DNA from: Bacteroidota bacterium | GTDB taxonomy: Bacteria; Bacteroidota; Ignavibacteria; SZUA-365; JAADGX01 | Reading direction: 5' to 3' | Length of the DNA stretch: 26,721 nucleotides | Assembly (NCBI GenBank): GCA_024276335.1 | Contig: JAJRXL010000303.1 | Coordinates: 1-26,721 of the forward strand | Part shown: positions 6,365 through 13,740 of the stretch, one piece after another | Layout: every line of letters starts with the position of its first letter | Numbering within the stretch: the first letter of the stretch is position 1 | Position numbers and translations under genes: made by a program | The notes under the pieces: model-generated | What the model was told of the DNA's origin: nothing | What the model saw: only the letters and a program-made list of their open reading frames with translations | Database searches by the model: none

Positions 6365-8257
6365 CTACTTTACCAGCAGGTAACCCTGCATCTCCTGGTG
6401 CAACGCGCTGCAGAAATTGGTGCAGTAATACGCATATACACCGGCCTTGTCGGCGACAAACGACGTCGTCTTGGTTTCCCCCGGATCGACGACAATGTTG
6501 ATGTTGTAGTCGTTGATGGCGAAACCATGCAGCTCGTCGCGCGTCTGCTCGATGTTGGTGATATGGATGGTGACGTGATCGCCCTTGTTCACACGGATCA
6601 CGTCCGGGGCGATGAAAGAACGCACGACGATCATCCATACCTCGACCTTGTTTCCGTTCCGCACGATCTTGGTCTCTTCCTTCGACCACACGGCATCGGG
6701 ATTCTTCGGACTCAAAGGATCGTCCCGTTTGTATACTTCGATCGTCTTGATCTTGTCCGCCTTGATCATCTGGGCGTAGTGTGGTTCCGGTTCGGTGAAC
6801 GCGTCATACAGGAGTTTCATGTTATCACCGGAAATATCGATCAACTGCGCCGACTCGGGAATGGAGGGCCCCACACTGAGATGCCGTCCTTTCGACAGCT
6901 TGTTCAACGCGATGAGGTAATTTCCATCCGGCGACTTGGAATCGCCTTCGGCCGTGCACAAGTGGCCGATATTATAGGCGACGGGGATTTTCTCCACAAT
7001 GACCTGGTTCATGTCCGCTCCTTCTTCGTAAGGAGGGAGCTTCCATTTCGCAACCGCGCTTTCGATGAACAGCGAGGTGTACGCATAGCCCTTTCCGTCG
7101 AACTGCGTATGAAGAGGTCCCAATCCCACCGGGATTTCCGCCTCGCGCACGGAAGCATAGTTGATCACGGGAATGCCGTCGATTGTCTCGGTAAAATCTT
7201 TCGACTCGATGGCCTTTTGGATCTTTTCAAAATCGAAGACCGTCGTGGTCGGGGATAGCTTGCCGGCGCCAATTATCCAGCGGCCGTCCGGAGTGACATC
7301 GACACCGTGGGGCGATTTCGCCAGGGGAATGTAGTACGCCAACCCCGGGAAATCAGCCGGATCAAGCACCTTGACGCCGCTGACCGTCTTGGCCTTACCG
7401 GATGCCGCCGCCTTTTCCGCTTCTTTCCAGTTCACCATTACGATGAAATCCTTGTCTTTCTGGGACGCGGTGACTTCCAGTTTTCCACCTTCGATGAATT
7501 CGCGTTCCGAGTTATAGCACGTCCAGAACATCCAATCCTTGCTGGGGCCCTTCCCCGCGTCACCAAGGTCGTAATCGAAGGGGGGAACGACGATTTCCCA
7601 ACCCACCGACATGGTTCCATCTTTCGGGTCAACCTTGATGCCAACCAGGATTCCCTTGTACTTTTCCGCGTATTCCGTGACGTCGGCATACGTGCCCGAA
7701 GGGAAAGGCACCGACATGCGTGTAGCGGACGTCACGTATTCCGTGTTCTCCGTCACGAACGTGGCGCCGTGATTCCCGGAGAGATTCGGGATCTTCAGGA
7801 TCTGCTTGGTTTTGAAATCGCGCAGGTCAACACGCGCAACCCGGCCGTTCGCATTGTCATTGATGAAGAGCCACCGGCCGTCGTATTCTCCATCCGTTTC
7901 CGACAACGCCGGGTGGTGCGCATCCCCCCACTTGAAACCACCGAGCATCTTCTTCGATTCCTCGTCAAAACCGTATCCCGTGCCGGGATAGGGCGTGAAG
8001 ACCGGTATGGTACAGATGTGGCGCATGGACGGTACACCGGCGACGAAGATACTTCCGCTGTGCCCTCCCGAATAGAACAAGTAATACTCGTCAAGGTCGC
8101 CGGGGGCAACGTAGGTCGCCAACGCGGCTGACGCCTGTTCCGAGGTACCTGTGCCACGACCCCGTTTCGACTCCTTGTCGCCGCATCCATTGACCAGCAG
8201 CACGCTCGAAATGAGTAGCATCAGGACGAAGACATTTCGGTAATGATGTGCCTTCAT
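6365..8257 (-). CDS. nosZ: Nitrous oxide reductase, clade II type
   Basis: NosZ reduces N2O to N2 with two electrons and two protons outside the cytoplasmic membrane. The seven histidines expected for the CuZ cluster are all visible: His114, His115, His163, His317, His383, His432 and His493, in an N-terminal propeller domain. The C-terminal cupredoxin domain carries the CuA ligands His577, Cys612, Cys616, His620 and Met623. Where proteobacterial clade I enzymes have Trp between the two Cys, this one has Asn614. The N-terminus lacks a twin-arginine motif and ends in LVNGC (Cys25), a lipobox, so Sec export and lipid anchoring are predicted. It has 630 residues, with AGGATC upstream of the ATG. 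Confidence 0.98.
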   Translation of the reverse strand: MKAHHYRNVFVLMLLISSVLLVNGCGDKESKRGRGTGTSEQASAALATYVAPGDLDEYYLFYSGGHSGSIFVAGVPSMRHICTIPVFTPYPGTGYGFDEESKKMLGGFKWGDAHHPALSETDGEYDGRWLFINDNANGRVARVDLRDFKTKQILKIPNLSGNHGATFVTENTEYVTSATRMSVPFPSGTYADVTEYAEKYKGILVGIKVDPKDGTMSVGWEIVVPPFDYDLGDAGKGPSKDWMFWTCYNSEREFIEGGKLEVTASQKDKDFIVMVNWKEAEKAAASGKAKTVSGVKVLDPADFPGLAYYIPLAKSPHGVDVTPDGRWIIGAGKLSPTTTVFDFEKIQKAIESKDFTETIDGIPVINYASVREAEIPVGLGPLHTQFDGKGYAYTSLFIESAVAKWKLPPYEEGADMNQVIVEKIPVAYNIGHLCTAEGDSKSPDGNYLIALNKLSKGRHLSVGPSIPESAQLIDISGDNMKLLYDAFTEPEPHYAQMIKADKIKTIEVYKRDDPLSPKNPDAVWSKEETKIVRNGNKVEVWMIVVRSFIAPDVIRVNKGDHVTIHITNIEQTRDELHGFAINDYNINIVVDPGETKTTSFVADKAGVYAYYCTNFCSALHQEMQGYLLVK

Positions 8258-8298
8258 AAGTCTTTGATCCTCCAGAAAATGAATGAAGATGAAGTGCT

Positions 8299-9519
8299 TT
8301 ATCTGAGCGATGTTCCTGACGTGGAAAGAGAATCCGCCTTGTTCTTGACGATGTTATAGGCTTTGTTGATCTTCTCGATCGCTTCCCACTTCTGCTTGTC
8401 CGTGAGAATGATCTGGCTTTCCAGGATGATTTTCATCGTGCCCGTGGGTTCGAACAGAAACTCCTCGACCGTTTTGTTGAACCGGGCGCGGACATCATCG
8501 GGCGCAAATGATAGATCAGGTCCCTTGTCCGTCGGCGATTTGATATCAAAGGCCTTGACGCTGTGACACACGAAGCAACTATGCTCGACGAAAAACGCCC
8601 CGTCGCCTTCGCGCAGCCTGCGGTCGTACTCGATTTCTTCCGGCGTGCGCACTTCTTTCAACTCCACGCCGGGGAAATAGTCGATCGGCAGCGAAGAATG
8701 ATCCTTCCAGCTCATCACCAACATGGTCAGGGCTATGGCATCCTTGGTCTGGAAATTCATATCCGGCATGATTGTGTTCGGGACGACCGATGACGGTGAT
8801 TTGAAATGGTAGAAGTGCCAGTTAAAAATCGACGGTATTTCCACCGCGAAATTGGAAAAGTCGAAGCTGCCGGGGTACTTCTCTCCTTCCCGCGTCAAGT
8901 CGGGCCCAAGACTGCCGCCGTTCCCGTTGATGACGTGACAAATCTTGCAGCCTTTTTTACGCACCAAGGACTTGGCATAGTTGATGTAATCGGCGCCGGG
9001 TGTCGAACGTTCGTAACGATGACACAGGTTGCACCGGATTTCATAGAGGGGCGGAGGATTCCTGGGATCGTATTCGGAGCCGATGATCTCACTCAAGAGA
9101 GGCTCTCCCCAGTCCTTCTCGAATCCATGCGCCTCGTATTCCGTCACGGCATACCCCTGGCCGCCGTGACAGATCGTACAGCCATACTTCTCCACGGGAT
9201 GGGTTTCCAGGATTTCAGGCTTAGGGTGAGTCGTCCATGGCTGTTCCACGCGCTCCAATCCTTTCCACACAATTCCCTGATGGCAGGTAATGCACCGGTC
9301 AACACGGTTCAAATCCTTTACCCATATCTGCTGGATACCGCTCGGGACCGTGGCAAGATCGACGGAGCCGAAATTCTCGGCAATGATGTCCTTGAACTCC
9401 GCCTGGTAGTCCTTCCATTCAGGCGACGTATCCGCGAAAATAACCGCCATGCTGGCAAAAAAGACAAGCGCGCCTGCCGCCAACAAAAGGTAGAGCTCTT
9501 TTTCACTGATTCTTTTCAT
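8299..9519 (-). CDS. Membrane-anchored pentaheme cytochrome c of the nos cluster
   Basis: The 406-residue protein should pass electrons from the cytochrome b/Rieske pair to NosZ. One N-terminal hydrophobic segment (about 9-28) with no clear cleavage site suggests a signal anchor. Five CxxCH haem motifs start at residues 76, 114, 163, 191 and 315. A TIMPDM segment near 249-254 can give the axial Met for the haem at 191, as in a class I cytochrome c. The last motif lies in a separate C-terminal domain. The gene follows cytochrome b with eight bases between, and its GAGGTGA site overlaps the cytochrome b stop codon. I know of no fixed gene symbol. Confidence 0.93.
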   Translation of the reverse strand: MKRISEKELYLLLAAGALVFFASMAVIFADTSPEWKDYQAEFKDIIAENFGSVDLATVPSGIQQIWVKDLNRVDRCITCHQGIVWKGLERVEQPWTTHPKPEILETHPVEKYGCTICHGGQGYAVTEYEAHGFEKDWGEPLLSEIIGSEYDPRNPPPLYEIRCNLCHRYERSTPGADYINYAKSLVRKKGCKICHVINGNGGSLGPDLTREGEKYPGSFDFSNFAVEIPSIFNWHFYHFKSPSSVVPNTIMPDMNFQTKDAIALTMLVMSWKDHSSLPIDYFPGVELKEVRTPEEIEYDRRLREGDGAFFVEHSCFVCHSVKAFDIKSPTDKGPDLSFAPDDVRARFNKTVEEFLFEPTGTMKIILESQIILTDKQKWEAIEKINKAYNIVKNKADSLSTSGTSLR

Positions 9520-9527
9520 GTGTCACC

Positions 9528-11024
9528 TCAGAACGAAATGGGGTGAATCGGCCAGGTTTCCCAAGGCCAGTAAAACATCCAGTTCGGGCCTCGAAGAGCG
9601 GTACCGATGTACGTCAGGAGGATGAACGAAATAACGAACGCGCTGAACAATGCGATGCCCGCCATGCGATGCGACCGCGTCTTGATAAACGACACGTAAT
9701 ACAGGCCCAGGAACGATAGGATCAGGAGGTTCGCGGGATTCACGAGTTCGAAAAACAACTGGCTCTCGATCCCGGCAAACACTTCCCGCATGGGAAACAT
9801 CACCCCGATAGCAACGCACACGACCGTTGTCACGAATCCCCACAGGAGCCCGATCCACGTCCAACGCTTCCCCGTGGAATTGGTAAACCAGATACCAAGA
9901 TGCGTCTGCTCACGATCGATGAAAGGAATCATTGCGAGGCCGACAACTACCAGGAACGGGATCAGCACGCCACCGATGAAGGCGGAATATCCCACCAGCT
10001 CTTGCAGACCCAGGAAATACCAGGGCGCCTTGGCCGGGTTGGGTGTCACTTCGGGATTGGCGGGCGCCTCCAGGGGAGCGTGCACAAACAGCGCCAGCAC
10101 GGTTAAAACGAGCACGGTGAGAAGAACGACGTTGAGTACGCGCATGGTGAGATTCGGTGACGAGGGCACCGAATTTTCATCGTTCAACACCGTCGGGTCG
10201 ATCACCTGGGCCGTAACGCCCTTGGCGATCCCAAGGACACTGTACGTCTTCGTTTTCCGGGGAAGCTGAGGCGGCTGTTTTTTCGTTTCTTCCCGGACCT
10301 GCTCGATCACGGCCAGCCCCCCGTCTTTTCGTATCCTCCACATGTGCCAGGCAATGAGCCCGAACATGGCGAGCGGAAGGAATGCCACGTGAAGCACGTA
10401 GAACCGAATAAGAGCGTTCTGCCCTATGATTGTTCCTCCCAGCAGGAACCGGCGGATTTCCTCGCCGATAAGCGGCACGTTCGATGCGATGTTCGTTCCG
10501 ACGGTGATGGCCCAGAACGCCAATTGATCCCACGGCAGGAGATAGCCGGTAAAACTCAGCAGCAGCGTCAATACCAGGAGAACGATGCCGATGACCCAGT
10601 TATACGAGCGCTTGCTCCCGACCGTTGTCCCGTCCTTGTAGGCATTGGTATAAAATACGCGGAACATGTGCAGGAACACCATGGCCACCATCATGTGGGC
10701 GGCCAACCGATGTACACGCCGCAGGAACCAGCCGAAGCTCACGGCGAACTCAATGTCCTTGATCGACCAGTACGCCCGCTCCACCGAGGGCGTGTAAAAG
10801 AACATCAAGAATATCCCGGTCACCGTAAGCACCAGGAACAGGGTCAAGGTGATCGTTCCCAGGTACATGGAGTATGGAAAGGACAAACTTTTCAGGGAAA
10901 CGCGATTCGGGAACCAATGCAAGAGGAAGTTCTGCACGACGGCACTTCCCGCCTCCCGGCTCGATTCCGGTTTCCAGGGCCAGAGGAGTTGTCTCCACGG
11001 CGAGTGTTTCAGCTCAGAACGCAT
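9528..11024 (-). CDS. Cytochrome b of a bc-type quinol oxidising complex (b6-like haem spacing)
   Basis: The integral membrane protein oxidises quinol and splits electrons between the Rieske centre and two b haems. Haem ligand pairs are His105/His119 in helix B and His212/His227 in helix D. The spacing of 14 and 15 matches cytochrome b6 more than mitochondrial cytochrome b. The C-terminal half corresponds to subunit IV fused in the same chain, with APWYF (333-337) where PEWY is usual, so the catalytic Glu is absent from that motif. The ATG at 11024 begins one base after the Rieske stop. A start 63 bases further up would overlap the Rieske gene and is less likely. The predicted length is 498 residues. 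Confidence 0.94.
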   Translation of the reverse strand: MRSELKHSPWRQLLWPWKPESSREAGSAVVQNFLLHWFPNRVSLKSLSFPYSMYLGTITLTLFLVLTVTGIFLMFFYTPSVERAYWSIKDIEFAVSFGWFLRRVHRLAAHMMVAMVFLHMFRVFYTNAYKDGTTVGSKRSYNWVIGIVLLVLTLLLSFTGYLLPWDQLAFWAITVGTNIASNVPLIGEEIRRFLLGGTIIGQNALIRFYVLHVAFLPLAMFGLIAWHMWRIRKDGGLAVIEQVREETKKQPPQLPRKTKTYSVLGIAKGVTAQVIDPTVLNDENSVPSSPNLTMRVLNVVLLTVLVLTVLALFVHAPLEAPANPEVTPNPAKAPWYFLGLQELVGYSAFIGGVLIPFLVVVGLAMIPFIDREQTHLGIWFTNSTGKRWTWIGLLWGFVTTVVCVAIGVMFPMREVFAGIESQLFFELVNPANLLILSFLGLYYVSFIKTRSHRMAGIALFSAFVISFILLTYIGTALRGPNWMFYWPWETWPIHPISF

Positions 11025-11025
11025 A

Positions 11026-11526
11026 TCATACCACCAGTCTGTAATCACGAGAGACTTCTTGCGAAAGGTCAACCACCAACTGACCATCTTCCGGAGACAG
11101 CTCCAGGGAGTACCACGAAAGAGGACGGGGGGCGGGACCGGCGAAGTTGGTACCTTCGTCGTAAAACTTGGAGCCGTGACAGGGGCAATGAAATTCTCCT
11201 TTCGCCTCGTAAGTCAGGCCCCGCACGGTTCGTTCCTTCGGTTTCTGGTAGGGCGCGAATTTTACCGTGCACCCGAGATGTGTACACACCCCGGAGATCG
11301 CATGGAAGGCGTTCCCTTTCCGAAAAATGAACACTCGCCGGTCTTCGAGGAATGTCGCGCCCTCACTGAAGTTGCCGGGAGGACCGGCTTTGAATCGCTG
11401 CGGAGGCTCGTACAACACGTTCGGAAACAATGACCGGACATAAGGCCAGGCGGTGCTGACAAACCCCAACCCGAGAACGCCACCGATGACCCGGGTCAAA
11501 AACGATCTGCGTGATTTACTTTCCAA
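11026..11526 (-). CDS. Rieske [2Fe-2S] protein
   Basis: This is the iron-sulfur subunit of the cytochrome b complex and carries electrons from quinol to cytochrome c. Both cluster boxes are intact: CTHLGC (Cys81, His83, Cys86) and CPCHGS (Cys114, Cys116, His117). A SRRSFL stretch before the single N-terminal membrane segment is a twin-arginine-like signal, as usual for Rieske proteins. I chose the TTG at 11526 because AGGAGGTGA, a perfect anti-16S match, stands eight bases before it. The GTG nine bases further up would overlap that site. The site also overlaps the stop of the preceding gene, so translation is probably coupled. Length is 166 residues. Confidence 0.94.
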   Translation of the reverse strand: MESKSRRSFLTRVIGGVLGLGFVSTAWPYVRSLFPNVLYEPPQRFKAGPPGNFSEGATFLEDRRVFIFRKGNAFHAISGVCTHLGCTVKFAPYQKPKERTVRGLTYEAKGEFHCPCHGSKFYDEGTNFAGPAPRPLSWYSLELSPEDGQLVVDLSQEVSRDYRLVV

Positions 11527-11538
11527 GCTTGTCACCTC

Positions 11539-13479
11539 CTATGTTGCTGTTTCGATAAAGTTGAATCGCTCCATCGTCATCGCCTCGGTAGGACAGCGCG
11601 CCGCACACAATCCACAACGGATACACGCGGTATCATCTTTCAACAAAACCGTCATCGGTTGATCATCGTCATCAATTCCATAGAGCTCCTTCGCCTGCCG
11701 CCACTGATCCCCGGGAAGTTCCACTTCCTCCAACGGGAGGAATTTCAAGCATCGCTCCGGACACACGTCGCTGCATCGTCCGCACAGCACGCAGAGTTCG
11801 GGATCATAGATGGTATCGACGTGACAAACCAAGCACCGTTCCGCCTGGTACCTGGCGTCCTGCTCGTCGTAAACCTGCTCCACTTCCGCAATTCCCGTAC
11901 GTCGTTCCGTCTCGATCGTCGGGGGATGCTGTCGAGCGATGAGATCGTAATCCGTGAACATCGCGTAATCACCGGCGGGAATTTTTTCGATCTGCACCCG
12001 GACGGTGGCACGGGGTTTCGTGTCGGACAGGTATTCGTGGATCGACATGGCGGCGGTTTTGCCGTTGGCCACGGCTTCAATTGCAATGCGCGGTCCGAAT
12101 GCGGCGTCGCCGCCGGCAAAGACACCGGGCGCGGTGGTTGCCAACGTCGCGGGATCGATCTTGATGGTTCCGGCAGGCGTGATCTCGATTCCATCTTTCT
12201 CCGAGATAAAACTGACATCAACCTGTTGCCCGATCGCGAAGATGACCGAGTCCGCTTCGAGAGTAGTGACGGTCTCCTCGTCGAACATCGGACTGAAGCG
12301 CCCGTTCTCGTCAAACACCCTTATGCATCGTTTCAATTCAATACCCGTGACGCGGTCTTTCCCCAGCACCGCCTTGGGTCCCCACGATGGATGAAACTCG
12401 ATCCCCTCTTCCCGCGCCTGCTTGATTTCATCCTGGCCACTGATGGTCTGGGCGGCCGGCATCTCGTCGAACGATTCGAGGGAGACCATGTGAACCTGCG
12501 ACGCTCCACCCCTGATGGCGCCCCGCGCCGCGTCCAACGCGGGCTGTCCAACCACCGCCTCCGCCGTCCGCTCGATTTCTTCCATGGGGTGATAAAAATC
12601 ACGAACAACCGTACGCGCGGCGTCGAGTGCCACCAGGCCACCACCGATAACGACAACCCGCTCCCCAAGATCGATGCGATATCCCCTGTTGATATTGAGC
12701 AGGTAGTCCACCGCCTTGATACATCCGTCAAGGTTGTATCCGGGAATGTTGAGATCACGCCCCTTCATGGCACCGACGGAGAGAAAGACTGCCTCGAACC
12801 CTTCTTCACGCAAGGATTGGAGATTGTACTCCCCGGTCAACGGTGTATTAGTACGGATCGTGACACCCAGCTGGGACAAGAGGCCAAACTCACGATCGAT
12901 CACCCCGCGAGGTAAACGATACTCGGGAATGCCGTAGCGCAACATTCCGCCCAGTTTGTCCAGGGCCTCGAAAACGGTGACGGAGTAACCCATGAGCGCC
13001 AGATCGTGCGCACAGGCCATACCTGCTGGGCCGGAACCGATAACGGCAACCTTGCGCCCACTGCCCTTTCCCTGCTGTGAACGCAATTCCGACAGGTGCC
13101 AGAGGCGATGGCAGCCCTCATCTTCGGCCTGCTCCAGCAACAAGCGATAGCTTTCCGGGTCGGTCGATTCGGCGCCGTGGCGCTCGGTGACGAAGCGCTT
13201 CAACGGTCTGATGGTTACGGACTGGTCAATGGCACCGCGACGGCAGGCATCTTCACAAGGAGCGGAACATATACGTCCGCACACGGAAGCGAGCGGATTG
13301 GGTGATCGTGCGACGAAAAACGCCTCCTTGTACTTACCCTCCGCGATCAACTGCACGTACCGACCCGAATCCGTGTGGACGGGGCATGCTTCCATGCACG
13401 GCACGTTTTGCCGGTACCAGAAAAGGTCTCGAAATACTGCGGGATATTTACTCAACGGAACATCGGGTTTATGAAGCAA
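11539..13479 (-). CDS. GltD-like FAD/NAD(P) oxidoreductase with C-terminal 2x[4Fe-4S] ferredoxin domain
   Basis: The protein resembles the small subunit of NADPH glutamate synthase and related flavo-iron-sulfur proteins. An N-terminal cysteine domain (Cys28, 32, 67, 71, 75, 79) precedes the FAD motif GSGPAG (148-153), a second dinucleotide motif GGGLVA (279-284) and a GGD FAD box near 457. The C-terminus has Cys549/552 and then two CxxCxxCxxxC motifs (563-573 and 619-629). No signal peptide is seen, so it is cytoplasmic. No glutamate synthase large subunit is nearby. As first gene before Rieske and cytochrome b it may link NAD(P)H or ferredoxin to the quinone pool; this is inference. The TTG at 13479 is imposed by an in-frame stop nine bases upstream; a TTG at 13455 is the only other choice before Cys28. 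Confidence 0.9.
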   Translation of the reverse strand: MLHKPDVPLSKYPAVFRDLFWYRQNVPCMEACPVHTDSGRYVQLIAEGKYKEAFFVARSPNPLASVCGRICSAPCEDACRRGAIDQSVTIRPLKRFVTERHGAESTDPESYRLLLEQAEDEGCHRLWHLSELRSQQGKGSGRKVAVIGSGPAGMACAHDLALMGYSVTVFEALDKLGGMLRYGIPEYRLPRGVIDREFGLLSQLGVTIRTNTPLTGEYNLQSLREEGFEAVFLSVGAMKGRDLNIPGYNLDGCIKAVDYLLNINRGYRIDLGERVVVIGGGLVALDAARTVVRDFYHPMEEIERTAEAVVGQPALDAARGAIRGGASQVHMVSLESFDEMPAAQTISGQDEIKQAREEGIEFHPSWGPKAVLGKDRVTGIELKRCIRVFDENGRFSPMFDEETVTTLEADSVIFAIGQQVDVSFISEKDGIEITPAGTIKIDPATLATTAPGVFAGGDAAFGPRIAIEAVANGKTAAMSIHEYLSDTKPRATVRVQIEKIPAGDYAMFTDYDLIARQHPPTIETERRTGIAEVEQVYDEQDARYQAERCLVCHVDTIYDPELCVLCGRCSDVCPERCLKFLPLEEVELPGDQWRQAKELYGIDDDDQPMTVLLKDDTACIRCGLCAARCPTEAMTMERFNFIETAT

Positions 13480-13494
13480 GACAAATTATACAGG

Positions 13495-13523
13495 ATGATA
13501 AAAATAATTATTTATGTTGTCAA
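13495..13523 (-). promoter_or_regulatory. Sigma70-like promoter P2 of the nos cluster
   Basis: On the minus strand TTGACA (13523-13518) and TATCAT (13500-13495) are separated by exactly 17 bases. Transcription would start near 13488, only about nine bases before the first possible start codon, which would give an almost leaderless message. A second TATAAT (13490-13485) overlaps the expected start site. Confidence 0.6.
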
Positions 13524-13573
13524 GATGAAAGGGTTCTTTGGGCGTAGGCTGTTTTTTACTAAATAATTCGAAG

Positions 13574-13588
13574 GTTATTAACGATAAC
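13574..13588. promoter_or_regulatory. Candidate operator palindrome upstream of the nos cluster
   Basis: GTTAT (13574-13578) and ATAAC (13584-13588) form an inverted repeat with a five-base spacer between the two predicted promoters. It does not match the TTGAT-N4-ATCAA FNR consensus. A regulator of another family could bind here, but five-base arms in AT-rich DNA can also arise by chance. Confidence 0.3.
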
Positions 13589-13604
13589 AGAGTATTTTAT
13601 CTAC

Positions 13605-13633
13605 AATATATTTATTCCGCGAAAGATAGTCAA
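13605..13633 (-). promoter_or_regulatory. Sigma70-like promoter P1 of the nos cluster
   Basis: On the minus strand TTGACT (13633-13628) and TATATT (13610-13605) stand 17 bases apart, each one mismatch from consensus. Initiation near 13598 would give a leader of about 120 bases. It lies between the rplQ terminator and the first nos gene, where a promoter is expected. Confidence 0.55.
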
Positions 13634-13684
13634 GTCCACAACCCCCTTCCGGCAATTTTTCCCGGTATCAGCCACCGTTGCCCC

Positions 13685-13716
13685 AAACGAAAAAAGCCGT
13701 GGCGCAAACCACGGCT
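13685..13716 (-). terminator. Intrinsic terminator of the ribosomal operon
   Basis: AGCCGTGG (13695-13702) and CCACGGCT (13709-13716) form a perfect eight-pair stem with a six-base loop. In the minus direction it is followed by TTTTTTCGTTT. It lies 24 bases after the rplQ stop. The other side has no T-run, so the terminator works in one direction only. Confidence 0.93.
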
Positions 13717-13740
13717 TCGATAACATTCATACTATGAAGC

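Noticed and set aside
11025..11087. Upstream start for cytochrome b
   Set aside because: It would overlap the Rieske gene by about 60 bases, and the ATG at 11024 directly after the Rieske stop fits the operon layout better.
11659..12915. Long plus-strand frame opposite the FAD/FeS gene
   Set aside because: It is the mirror of a gene with intact FAD and ferredoxin motifs. A 418-residue length arises from GC-biased third positions.
13501..13640. FNR/ANR box upstream of the nos cluster
   Set aside because: I looked for TTGAT-N4-ATCAA on both strands in the spacer and did not find it; only the GTTAT-N5-ATAAC palindrome is present.
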